A stretch of DNA of 64,000 bases from Adiantum capillus-veneris (taxonomy: Eukaryota > Streptophyta > Polypodiopsida > Polypodiales > Pteridaceae): positions 4,277,306 through 4,341,305 of the forward strand of contig CM043954.1 of the NCBI GenBank assembly GCA_014529385.2. Reading direction: 5' to 3'. Below the pieces are notes generated by a model, which was given only the letters and a program-made list of their open reading frames with translations, was not told the DNA's origin and did not search any database. Position numbers and translations under genes: made by a program. Shown here in pieces: positions 21,503 to 32,577 of the stretch. Numbering within the stretch: position 1 is the first letter of the stretch; each line of letters starts with the position of its first letter.

Positions 21503-22652
21503 TGTCAGGAGTTTTTTGGAGCAAGGGATTGCGCATATGTACATACACATGCATGGTGCATCGAATAAAGAATTGCGCTTTTTTCAGAGCCAGGTGGTTA
21601 CGTGGGGCCCACATGTGTACAGGTAGGACAGGGTGTACATAGTGCATCGATTTTCACTATTACCAGTACCACTGTATTTTTTCTACAATAAGGAGGAGTT
21701 GGTAGCACGTAAAACTTCTCGAGGAAGCTATCCGCGGGCCGACGACATGAGGTAAGCAGGTGTGTCAGATGGCATCGAGTGGCGTCAAGAGGTCGAACGG
21801 GGTCAATATTTGCACGTGGATGAATACGGACACAATGTGGGTGTTTTCTTGTGAGAGGTATGCAGAAAGGTCATCATTAGGACCACTTTTTGGGGCCACT
21901 TCACGTGTTTGCGAGACGCATTATTGAAAAGAAATGAGTGCTAGGTGTGCGGATGATGCAAAAAGGTGACAACTATGCACTGCGAGGTCAGTTTCTGGCC
22001 TGTTCTGGGTCCATTTGAGGTCATCTAAAAGGCCAAGGGTGACCAACTAATAAAGCCAAGTGTGGGAACTGAAGAAATAGAGAGAAGACCAGAAAAAACG
22101 TGGAGAAGAGAGGAGGAACAGCCGCAAGTGTGTTTTTGCTGTTTTTGGAGCATTTTTTGGCCCTAAACTGCTCATCCGAGGTCGGATTTGAGCACTTTGA
22201 CATTGTAGAGTGGGGTTTTTGGGCGTTCTGGACGCAATGGCGGTGTCCATTTTGCCAAATTCCTCACAAATTTTCTGCTATTTTTCTGTGTAATCTTCTC
22301 CGGTGAGTGAAGCCTCCGCTTAACTTTGTGGTTGTATGTTGTGTATTTCTTCAATACCGTGTAAACTATTTGCCCCATTGGTGTTGGGCTGAGCTTCATT
22401 GAGTCTAAACAACAGCAATTTGTCTCCTTTGAGTTGAATTGAGAGTGTGTGTGAGTGTGTATGTGTGAGTGTTGAGTGGGCAAGTGGGAAATCTCTCTCT
22501 TCTCACTCCGTATGTGTGTTTCCTGACTCGGCCAGGCTAGTTGTGTAAGCCGAGTGGTGCCTCATAATGTGTGTGTGTGTGTGTGTGTATCATCCCAAGA
22601 GTGTGTGTCGGGTCATTATAGAGGCTTTGTGTGTGTTTCCATCCCGCTCACA
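21503..22652 (+). repeat. 3' LTR of full-length gypsy element
   Basis: 1150 bp, preceded by the purine-rich tract AGGCTAGGGGATGGG (about 21481-21495). It differs from the 5' LTR by scattered substitutions, a longer GT run near 22568-22588 and small indels. It ends CTCACA followed by GCATCTAGC, the displaced part of an accessory-gene exon. Confidence 0.93.
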
Positions 22653-23740
22653 GCATCTAGCTTTGAGCTAGTAGACGTATCTCCTAAATTATGTGATGAT
22701 GTCGGAAAGGAGACCCATGTGGATTGTATGCCATTGGTGATACAAAATCAAGCTGTGGGCACATCGAGACTAATTGGTTGATTGAAAATGGTGTCTTTTC
22801 ATAACTTTATCAATTGATTGTCTTTACAAGAATTATGAACAAAATTTAGTGCTTTCATGTTACTAAGGTTAAAATTGAAGTCTTATGAAATGGTTTATCC
22901 ATTATAGAGACACGATTTACTCTCTTTGTGGAGGAAAACCAAAAGTATGGAATCTTCATTGCAGGAGCAGGTATATGTTTTTCTCAAGTAATATAGATAC
23001 ATAAAAATAAAACGATCATAAAAAAGTTTTTGTGTACTTATTTTTGTCTTCTATAGGAATTTCAGTTTCAAGACCTCAATTTAGATAATGTGGATGCATC
23101 TTTTTCGTCCTTTGGAGCATTGTTATCGAATGGCAATGTTAAAAGAGTCAAAGCCATGCCAGAGCAAAGAGAAAGTCTTTTGAGTGACATGCCATTGAAG
23201 GTAATGGCATGTGTTTTGTTTTTACAGATAAAGATTCTCATATTTGTTTTATATTTTTTAACATTAGTTGGAATATGAGACTGTGGATTCTGTTTCATCA
23301 TCATGTCAAGCAAATAATCATGAGGCTTCACAAAAAAGTACTAGAGAGAGAAAGGTGACAATCTCTACTTCAATGACATTTTAAATATTCTTTTTTTGAC
23401 TTGTACTCAATGTAATAAGGTGCATAGTGCTAAACTTCTTCAAGAAGATTTTGTTTGTGGGATTATTTAACAGATTAGTGCAAAGCTTAAAGAGTCTCTT
23501 GCTACTAAGCTTGGAAAAGAAACTTCCAAGAAGATAAAGAAGAAAACAAAGGTAGTGTTAAAAGTTAACTTGCATGTGTAAGCAATAAATTAGCTCATTT
23601 TTTAGCAAAAGAGAGGTTTGAGTTTGGAGGAAATGAGCGTGAATTTGGTGAGGTGGTTGGTTGATAGTGGAAGGGTTATCATTGAAAGGCAACTTGATCA
23701 TGAGTTGACTTTTGATGAATTGAAAGTGGTTTTCATGTAA

Positions 23741-24637
23741 GCGATCAAGTGCAAAATAGACCATGTTGAACATTTTATTTCATGTTATTTGTCGTTCGCT
23801 TGGCGATTGAACATTTTATTGTTTTAGAACCAATTAATTTTCTCTATTGAGTTAATGAAGTTATTTTTTATTTGCAAAGACATTAAAGTTCAATATTAAA
23901 ATGTAGTCACTTTAAATCATAAGTTTGACAAAAGTTTCAAGAGAAATCTACTTGATTATGAGTAGTTTTATTGTTACTTTGAATTGTATGTGATAGAAAT
24001 CTGACTTAATCTTCTTTAATCAAAGTTGTTAGTTTACTGATTAGTGTGATGTGCGTTATAGTGGATGATCCAAAATTGACGCAAAGATGGTAGATTGTTT
24101 GGTTTAAAGGCTAAAAAATGATTAATATATATCTATAGATCAATCAATTTGTTTATTTTTGTAAGAAACAAATTTAAATGTCCATTCAATATTTTATATG
24201 TAAAATTTTGTAGGACATCCCTCCAATTTTCTATATAGCAATTTTTTATGGACATCCATCTCATTTTCTATATGTAAAAGTTTGTAGGACGTTTCCCTAA
24301 TTTTCTATATAGCAATTTCTTATAGACGTCTATCTAATTTTCTATATGTAAAAGTTACAATTTCTAGGTACACTACCTAGGAAATGTTCCATTTTTTCTA
24401 CATTGCACTTTTTCTAGTTTGATTGTATCAATCTAGAAAAGTATATAGGAAATTCTCTATTTTTATATATATAGAAAACGTTTCAAAAGTCCTTGTGATA
24501 TGGCTGGGATTCTTGGCTTGCTAGTTGAATAGGTGTCACATTGGGGTAATGATTCAATTGTAGAAAAGCTTGGTAGCTTCTATTTGTGACTCACTTCACT
24601 TGATGGTTTGACTCTTTAAGCGGGGCATTGTTATTAG
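23741..24637. repeat. AT-rich tail of unit A with ~78-bp subrepeats
   Basis: Noncoding tail downstream of the accessory-gene stop. At about 24190-24355 a subunit of roughly 78 bp, containing ATTTTCTATATAGCAATTT and TTTTCTATATGTAAAA, is repeated about twice. The near-palindrome CTAGGTACACTACCTAGG follows at about 24365-24382. The same structure recurs at 28125-28345 in unit B. It may be a subterminal region of the transposon, where transposase-binding repeats are usual, but no terminal inverted repeat was identified. Confidence 0.5.
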
Positions 24638-25794
24638 TAGACGAACACCTTGTCTCTACATATGTCAACAATAACTCGAACAACAAAGAGAGTGAAATCT
24701 CCTTTATGAACTTCCAAAAGAGAAAGCTTCTTACATGGGTCTTGTCCCAAATTCAAAACGATAAGGATAGATTGTTTCCTTATCAAAGATTATATGGAGA
24801 GCTCCACTCTGCAATCATGGCACCCCAAGGACACAGGATAGATGAGGGCAATATTCCTCATTGTCAACAATGGCAATATTCTTCATTGTCAACAATGGCA
24901 CAAAAATGGAATCTTGAGAGTATCATCCATCATAAAGGCAAAGGAGTTGTGGAATGCTCACGTAGCATATGGATGTGACTATCCATGTGGGAGATCCATT
25001 CATGAGAAAGGCATCATCATTGGTCCACGAAGGAAAAACTGGAGACTGCCATCAAGTGAGGAGGAACAATTTATGAGTCAGTATGGATTCCATGCTGCTA
25101 TAGTGCTACAACACAAGAAGGTTCTATTCAAAGAAGTATTTAGTGTAGGAGATACAGTTGTGGTGACATCTGATAATTATCAAAAGAATACAGCTTCTGT
25201 AGGTGAGTGGAAAGCACGAATCAGATCCTTCTTTACTTTGCAGTCCCAGGAAAAAATTCTACTATTTTTTTGGTACAGATTATTATAGACACTCAATCCT
25301 GGTTGAAGACGATGTTGAAAAGTTGAATGTGGATCCGATTACAGGAATGAGCATACTGCATGTCACCCCTATGCCTTTCTCTTGCGATTGTATAAGAAAA
25401 GTCAATTTACTACTACACAAGTTTATCCCGTGGAGGTTTCAGAATTGTATTATTGCCTATGATTGTTGGATGTGTTGGATGTGTACCTCCATGGCTTGAG
25501 GAGAATGACATAGTCCAAGTCAAAGAGTTTGTGGATGAAGAATCTTCCTCTTGTCAACTAGCATATGCTCTTGTTCGAGAGGTAGACTCTAGTCTACAAC
25601 GAGTACGGCTAACAAAACTTCAAGCAATGAATAGCAGCTATGCCCAATGGGGAACGACTACACAAGATGAGGATTGGAAGCTTATATCAACTTGCTCATC
25701 TGTAGTCCAAGGATGGAAAGGTTTAAAGCAAACTAGAGTTACAGATCAAGATGGAAAAGTGAAGTTCCTACCATGTATGTGGCAGCAGGCATGA
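24638..25794 (+). pseudogene. Tnp2-like transposase C-terminal part, unit B
   Basis: Duplicate of 11976-13095. It opens inside the transposase (TYVNNNSNNKESEISF) and runs through QIQNDKDRLFPYQRLYGE, GRSIHEKGIIIGPRRKNW and GDTVVVTSDNYQ, ending LPCMWQQA with stop TGA at 25792. Lesions are a 25-bp tandem duplication at about 24849-24898 that shifts the frame, a small deletion near 25462 that removes the segment present in unit C as TTDLGIRRR, and the frame change at the T7 run near 25265 shared by all units. It has no promoter or N-terminal domains of its own. Confidence 0.65.
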
Positions 25795-26026
25795 TATGCA
25801 TCAAACTGGATATTATTTATCTCTTGCTCTATGTAGAAGCTATGCTTTTCTGTTTCTTTTTTTCAATTTTCATGAAGGATTTTAGAGATATATTAATTTT
25901 TTAAAAGTTTAAAGTGGTGTCGATTTTTTAATTTGTATTCATATTGTACTTTTATTTATCACAAAGCTTAGATGTCTTTTTAATAGTACTTAAGTGGTGT
26001 CAATTTTTTAAAAATTCATGGCTTAG

Positions 26027-27688
26027 ATGGCTGAGAATAATGTCCCTATTCCTTCATACGATGACATCTTTTGCCCACCCGAACCAAAGTTAAGAGAGCC
26101 AAATGGAATGTATCGAAAGAAACTTTTGGAGATGTTCTTCGACGAGCAACATAGAGTGCTCTTAGACAACTATAGGATGGTTAGAGGATGGTTTAAGAAC
26201 TATCCTTTTGTGGACGATTTGCGCCACAATGGCCTTGAGCAACAAAAAATGCACGATCTTATTTCAACTAGGATCGGTGAATTAGCACCTTTGAAGTGTG
26301 GACGAGGCAAGGCAACCTACCAATGGGAGGAGACACATATTTATCAGTTTGTGCTGACCTATGCACAATCGCAACAAAAATATGATCAGAAGAAGACTAC
26401 GAATGATGTAAGTGTGTATATATTTTCTAAGCATAAAGATATTTGGCTTCATAGGGCTCTTATGAAAGAAATTAACTAAACTCATCTTACTTTTCAAGGC
26501 ACACGGGACTGCAAAAATAGAAACTACTCGTACTATTGCTTTGAAAGGTTCAACTATAGAGACGGTACTTATATTTTGACCTTTCTTTCTTATATATTAA
26601 ATGTATATACCATGTATTTACTTACTTATGTGTTTGTATAGGCGTCTAGCATTGGGCTAGTAGATGTATCCCCTAAATTATGTGATGAGGTCTGAAAGGC
26701 GACCCATGTGGATTGTATGCCATTGGCGATACAAAATCAAGCTAAGGGCACATCGAGACTAATTGATTCATTGAAAATTGTGAGTCTTTTCATAACTTTA
26801 TGAATTGATTGTCTTTACAAGAATTATGAACAAAATTTAGTACTTTCATGTTACTAAGTTTAAAATTGAAGTCTTATGAAATGGTTTATCCACTATAGAG
26901 ACAAGATTTACTCTCTATGTGGAAGAAAACCAAAAGTATGGAATCTTCATTGCAGGAGCAGGTATATGTTTTTCTCAAGTAATATAGATACATGAAAATA
27001 AAACGATCATAAAAAAGATTTTGTGTACTTCTTTTGGTCTTCTATAGGAATTTCAGTTTGAAGACCTCAAATTAGATAATGTGGATGGATCTTTTCCGTC
27101 TATTGGAGCATTGTTATCGAATGGCAATGTTAAAAGAGTCAAAGCCATGCCAGAGCAAAGAGAAAGTCTTTTGAGTGACATTCCATTGAAGGTAATGCCA
27201 CTAATGGCATGTGTTTTGTTTTTACACATAAAGATTCTCATATATGTTTTATATTTTTTAACATTAGTTGGGATATGAAGCTATGGATTCTATTTCATCA
27301 TCATGTCAAGCAATCACGGGGCTTCACAAAAAGTACTAGAGAGAGAAAGGTGACAATCTCTACTTCAATGAAATTTTAAATATTCTTTCTTTGACTTATA
27401 CTCAATGTAATAAGGTGCATAGTGTTAAGAAGATTACATATTTTTTTTGTGGGATTATTTAACAGATTAGTGCAAAGCTTAAAGAGTCTCTTGCTACTAA
27501 GCTTGGAAAAGAAACTTCCAAGAAGATAAAGAAGAAAACAAAGGTAGTGTTAAAAGTTAACTTGCATGTGTTTGAAGGAAATGAGAGTGAATTTGGTGAG
27601 GTGGTTGGTTGATAGTGGGAGGGTTATCATTGAAAGGCAACTTGATCATGAGTTGACTTTCAATGAATTGAAAGTTGTTTTCATGTAA
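26027..27688 (+). pseudogene. Transposon accessory gene, unit B (8 exons)
   Basis: The most complete unsplit copy. Exons are 26027-26407, 26499-26564, 26642-26779, 26899-26961, 27048-27191, 27268-27349, 27466-27543 and a terminal exon ending TAA at 27686-27688. Introns are 67-131 bp with GT-AG ends, and exons 1-5 and 7 are exact multiples of three. Lesions are a TGA in exon 3 (after KLCDEV), a 5-nt loss in exon 6, and loss of the exon-8 acceptor. The start MAENNVPIPSYDDIF is conserved with unit A, and donor GTAAGTG follows KKTTND. No known domain is recognised. It lies 233 bp downstream of the transposase stop, as expected for the second gene of a CACTA-like element (inference). Confidence 0.6.
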
Positions 27689-28599
27689 ACGATCAAGTGC
27701 AGAACAGACCATGTTGAACATTATATTTCGTGTTATTTGTCGTTCGCTTGGTGATTGAACATTTTAATGTTTTAGAACCAATTGATTATCTCTTTTAAGT
27801 TAATGAAGTTATTTTTCGTTTGCAAAGAGATTAAAGTTCAATGTTAACTTAAAATCATAAGTTTTGACAAGGTTTCAAGAGAAATCTACTTGATTATGAG
27901 TAGTTTTATTGTTACTTTGAATTGTATGTGATAGAAATCTTAAAAAAGACTTAAATCTTCTTTTAATCAAAGTTGTTAGTTTATTGATTTGTGTGATGTG
28001 TGTTATAGTGGATGATCCAAGATTGACGCAAAGATGATAGATTGGTTTGTTTTAAGGCTAAAAAATGAGTAATATATATCTATACATCAATCAGTTTCTT
28101 TATTTTTGTAAAAAATAAGTTTAAATGTCCATTCAATTTTCTACAAGTAAATATTTGTAGGACGTCCCTCCAATTTTCTATATAGGAATTTTTTATGGAC
28201 GTCCATCTGATTTTCTATATGTAAAATTTTGTAGGACGTTTCTCTAATTTTCTATATAGCAATTCCTTATGGACGTCTATCTAATTTTCTATATGTAAAA
28301 GTTACAATGAAAGCCTCGTCTAATTTTCTAGGTACACTACCTAGGAAATGTTCCATTTTTTCTACATTGCAGTTTTTTTAGGTTGATTGTATCAATCTAG
28401 AAAAGTATATTGGAAATTCTCTTTTTTTATATATATAGAAATCGTTTCAAAAGTCCTTGTGATATGGCTGGGATACTTGGCTTGCTAATTGAACACGTGT
28501 CACATTGGGGTAATGGTTTAATTGTAGAAAAGCTTAGTAGATTCTATTCGTGACGCACTTGATGGTTTGACTTTTTAAGAGGGGCATTGTTATTAGTAG

Positions 28600-29766
28600 A
28601 TGATTACCTTGTCTCTAAATATGTCAACATCAAGTGAAACAACAAAGAGAGTGAAATCTCCTTTACGAACTTCCAAAAGAGAAAGCTTCTTACATGGGTC
28701 TTGTCCAAAATTCAAAACGATAAGGATAGATTGTATCCTTATCAAAGATTATATGGAGAGCTCCACTCTGCAATCATGGCACCCCAAGGACACAGGATAG
28801 ATGAGGGCAATATTCTTCATTGTCAACAATGGCACAAAAATGGAATCTTGAGAGTATCATCCATCATAAAGGCAAAGGAGTTGTGGAATGCTCACGTAGC
28901 ATATGGATGTGACTATCCATGTGGGAGATCCATTCATGAGAAAGGCATCATCATTGGTCCACGAAGGAAAAACTGGAGACTGCCATCAAGTGAGGAGAAA
29001 CGATTTATGAGTCAGTATGGATTCCATACTGCTATAGTGCTACAACACAAGAAGGTTCTATTCAAAGGAGAAGTATTTAGTGTAGGAGATACAGTTGTGG
29101 TGACATTTGATAATTATCAAAAGAATACAGCTTCTGTAGGTGAGTGGAAAGCACGAATTGGACCCTTCTTTACTATGCAGTCCCAGGAAAAAATTCTACT
29201 ATTTTTTTGGTACAGATTATTATAGACACTCAATCCTGGTTGAAGACGATGTTGAAAAGTTGAATGTGGATCCGATTATAGGAATGAGCATACTGCATGT
29301 CACCCCTATGCCTTTCTCTTGGGATTGTATAAGAAAAGTCAATTTACTACTACACAAGTTTATCCCGTGGAGGTTTCAGAATTGTATTATTGCCTATGAG
29401 ACTACAGATCTAGGCATTCGTAGACGCTTATTGATTGTTGGATGTGTTGGATGTGTACCTCCATGGCTTGAGGAGAATGACATAGTCCAAGTCAAAGAGT
29501 TTGTGGATGAAGAATCTTCCTCTTGTCGACTAGCATATGCTCTTGTTTGAGAGGTAGACTCTAGTCTACAACGAGTACGGCTAACAAAACTTCAAGCAAT
29601 GAATAGCAGCTATGCCCAATGGGGAACGACTACTCAAGATGAGGATTGGAAGCTTATATCAACTTGCTCATCTGTAGTCCAAGGATGGAAAGGTTTAAAG
29701 CAAACAAGGGTTACAGATCAAGATGGAAAAGTGAAGTTCCTACCATGTATGTGGCAGCAGGCATGA
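28600..29766 (+). pseudogene. Tnp2-like transposase C-terminal part, unit C
   Basis: Third copy of the transposase C-terminal exons. It keeps the segment AYETTDLGIRRRLLIVG that unit B lost, has no 25-bp duplication, and ends LPCMWQQA with TGA at 29764-29766. It carries a TGA after LAYALV near 29548. The frame change at the T7 run near 29204 is shared with units A and B. Confidence 0.65.
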
Positions 29767-30000
29767 TATGCATCAAACTGGATATTATTTATCTCTTGCT
29801 CTATGTAGAAGCTATGCTTTTATGTTTGTTTTTTTCAATTTTCATGAAGGATTTTAGAGATATATTAATTTATTAAAAGTTTAAAGTGGTGTCAATTTTT
29901 TAATTTGTATTCGTATTGTACTTTTATTTATCACAAAGCTTAGATGTCTTTTTAATAGTACTTAAGTGGTGTCAATTTTTTTTAAATTCATGGCTTAGAT

Positions 30001-30522
30001 GGCTGAGAATGATGTCCCTATTCCTTCATTCGATCACATGTTTTGCCCACCCGAATCAAAGTTAAGAGAGCATTATGAGACTGTGGATTCCGTTTCATCA
30101 TTATGATACTGTGGATTCCGTTTCATCATTATGTCAAGCAATGAATCACGAGGCTTCACAAAAAAGTACTAGAGAGAGAAAGGTGACAATCTCTACTTCA
30201 ATGAAATTTTAAATATTCTTTCTTTGACTTGTGCTCAATGTAATAAGGTGCATAGTGTTAAGAAGATTACATATTTTGTTTGTGGGATTATTTAACAGAT
30301 TAGTGCAAAGCTTAAAGAGTCTCTTGCTACTAAGCTTGGAAAAGAAACTTCCAAGAAGATAAAGAAGAAAGCAAAGGTAGTGTTAAAAGTTAACTTGCAT
30401 GTGTTTGGAGGAAATGAGAGTGAATTTGGTGAGGTGGTTGGTTGATAGTGGGAGGGTTATCATTGAAAGGCAACTTGATCATGAGTTGACTTTCGATGAA
30501 TTGAAAGTTGTTTTCATGTAAG
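30001..30522 (+). pseudogene. Transposon accessory gene, unit C, internally deleted
   Basis: Starts MAENDVPIPSFDHMF and jumps after about 24 codons (KLRE) directly to exon-6 sequence (ETVDSVSSL). That removes what in unit B is about 26101-27284, roughly 1.2 kb. At the junction a ~30-bp phrase (CTGTGGATTCCGTTTCATCA) is duplicated in tandem (about 30078-30128). Exons 7 and 8 follow at about 30299-30376 and up to TAA 30520. It is non-functional. Confidence 0.6.
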
Positions 30523-30721
30523 CGATCAAGTGCAGAACAGACCATGTTGAACATTATATTTCATGTTATTTGTTGTTCGCTTGGTGATTGAACATTTTAT
30601 TTTCTTAGAACCAATTCATTATCTCTTTTAAGTGAATGAAGTTATTTTTCGTTTGCAAAGAGATTAAAGTTCAATGTTAAAATGTAGTGACTTGAAATCA
30701 TAAGTTTGACAAGAGTTTTAA

Positions 30722-32062
30722 CACTAGGTTGGTAACCTAACAGGACATAAAAGTGTCCTTTCAGGGTTTTGAAAAAAACCTCCAAAACCATAGTAGATCC
30801 ACTCATTTTGTAAAATCCTTTGATGAGGTTATAGTTCAGGGACTACTACACATGGAAAAAATAATAAACTTGTAAAATTTCTCATCTTTTGGTCACACCA
30901 AGCCTCCAAAGTTGATGGACCAGTACATTTCCAACAAAACGGTCATTTCTTACGTTTTGTTGCATAAAAATAAGATTACGGATTTTTGTAGGACTTGAGA
31001 TGAATTCCATAGTTAACTTCAATGGGTTGGTGATCAGAACATATGATTGCTTTTCACTCACTATTTTTTGTTTTGCCAAAAGAAATAGGTACAAAAAAGT
31101 TGAATTTTTACCATTCTGCAAACCTATCATCAAAGTTTCTATAGCCACGCTCAATTCAAATAATATATGCATGTTTTCTTAGTTCCCTATTGTCCTTTAG
31201 GTTCATAAGGAGCCATGGAGCATGTCAAAAGAATAATACATCTCTTACCAAGGGGAATCTTGGGGACAAAGATGAAGTGCTAAATACAGCAAACATGAAA
31301 AAACTTGGTTCAACATTATGAGTTGTGAAATCCCATAGAAACTATTCAATATCTAGCCAAATTTGATCCTTATGACTAGATATGGTTACTACCTACAAAA
31401 TGCATGTAGTTGTCACAAGAAACTAACAATATTGAAAAAGCTATACTTGATATACTAGAATGTTTCGTTTTCTTCTATAATTGAAAAAATCAACCATCGC
31501 TGTCTACTATGCAAAATAGGGTATTAGGTGCCCCAAAACTCAAGGAATATTAGCTTTATGTTACAATATGCGACATAGAAAATCAAAACTGCATTTGGAT
31601 ATCATGAAAGCCACCAAAAAAATCATAGAAGAGCTAAAATTGGCTAAAAAACAGGATTTGACCATTTTTGTAATTTGATCATAACTTACAACTTTAATAT
31701 TTACTTCTCCCTAAAAGCATCAAGACATGTTGAGGAGTACTAAAGATAATTCTCTAGCATTATAGACCTCACAAACATGAATTCTAGAGTGGTATAGTTG
31801 CAAAAAGTTGAAAAAAAGCCAAAAACAGGACCCGTTTTTTCACACAGCTTAGGTTGTGAAATGTCATGCAAGGACAAGGTTAAAGATGGAATTGATATTC
31901 CATAAAAATGTCGAGTTTTTTTCAGCTCATGAGACAACTTTCTAGATAGATAGCACCTCAAAATCCATTTTGAAACTCTTGACATAATTCAAGGAAAATG
32001 GTCACTTAACAGAACATAAAAGTGTCCCAGGACACAAAAGTGTCCCATTACCAACCTAGTGT
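30722..32062. mobile_element. Non-autonomous TIR DNA transposon (1.34 kb)
   Basis: Terminal inverted repeats CACTAGGTTGGTAA at 30722 and TTACCAACCTAGTG at the right end, followed inside by copies of GGACAcAAAAGTGTCC-like near-palindromes. TTAA flanks both ends. Units A and B lack the element and read GTTTCAAGAGAAA at this point, so the empty site is TCAA with one later change. A TA duplication with an ACACTAGG terminus is also possible. No transposase frame is seen, and the interior contains only small chance ORFs. CACTA at the tip recalls CACTA elements, but the duplication length does not fit the usual 3 bp. Confidence 0.7.
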
Positions 32063-32118
32063 TAAGAGAATTCTACTTGATTATGAGTAGTTTACTTGTT
32101 ACTTTGAATTGTATGTTA

Positions 32119-32492
32119 TAGCTCAGGTGTTAATAGTCTATCCAAAGTACTAAAATCAGTGTCAAATGGGATCCCAGTTCAAAAAAAAGGCTCCCTAGAG
32201 CTGTACGAGTAAAGAAACCACCTTTTTTTTGCTTTTTAAAGAAGAACTCCCTATAAGAGGGTTTTTTCAAGAGTTGTAAAGGGCTTTTGGCCAAGGATTT
32301 TTTTGGGAGCAAGTAAAGAGGAGAATTGCTCCGTGTGAGCCATGGTAACTTTGTAAGCTTTTGCAAGCAGGAGTTCGCCTCCCTCCCCCGTCTTCCCAGT
32401 GTCAATTCAACACTCCCCCTATGCTCGTGTGCTTTGCCTGTGTTGTCGATGTTGGTGTGGTTGAGCGCAACACCGAACCAAGGTCCGTGTAT

Positions 32493-32577
<85 letters not shown>

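Larger units (their letters stand above)
13994..22652 (+). mobile_element. Full-length Ty3/gypsy retrotransposon, Tat-type (dual RNase H)
   Basis: 8.66-kb LTR element. The LTRs are 13994-15135 and 21503-22652, starting TGTCAGG and ending CTCACA. It carries gag with a CCHC knuckle, a retropepsin, RT, RNase H, a second (archaeal-type) RNase H, and integrase, in the Ty3 order. The dual RNase H is characteristic of the Tat branch. The flanks are GCGT (13990-13993) and GCAT (22653-22656). The paralogous unit B at 26642 reads GCGTCTAGC without the element, which gives the empty site and a 4-bp target duplication with one later change. The internal region has several stops (16615, 17403, 17928, 18919, 19420, 20273) and frameshifts, so the copy is no longer autonomous. 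Confidence 0.93.
13375..23740 (+). pseudogene. Transposon accessory gene, unit A (8 exons), split by gypsy insertion
   Basis: Exon 1 13375-13755 starts MAENNVPIPSYDDIF and ends at a GTAAGTG donor. Exon 2 is about 13847-13912 and is damaged. Exon 3 starts at 13990 and resumes at 22653-22790 after the retrotransposon. Exons 4-8 are 22908-22970, 23057-23200, 23268-23354, 23474-23551 and 23606-23740 (stop TAA). Exons 4-8 are open and every junction is phase 0. The deduced protein family (~363 aa) has a charged N-terminal region with WFKN, KATYQWEETHIYQF and AQSQQKYD, then a serine-rich middle, a lysine-rich patch (KLGKETSKKIKKKTK), and a C-terminal helix-like segment with RWLVDSGRVIIERQ. By position it may be the TNPA/TNP1-like partner of the transposase. 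That role is inference; the family is not recognised. Confidence 0.6.
11976..32118 (+). repeat. Tandem triplication, ~4-kb units (A, B, C)
   Basis: Three head-to-tail copies of one segment. Unit A is 11976-13993 plus 22653-24637, interrupted by a gypsy element. Unit B is about 24638-28599. Unit C is about 28600-30720 plus 32066-32118, with an internal deletion and a TIR-element insertion. Each unit carries the transposase C-terminal exons, the whole accessory gene and about 0.85 kb of AT-rich tail. Homology begins at the same word in each (..CCTTGTCTCTA.ATATGTCAAC). In B and C it is preceded by tail sequence (GGGGCATTGTTATTAGTAGA), so the junction joins the tail to the middle of a transposase exon. 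Confidence 0.85.
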
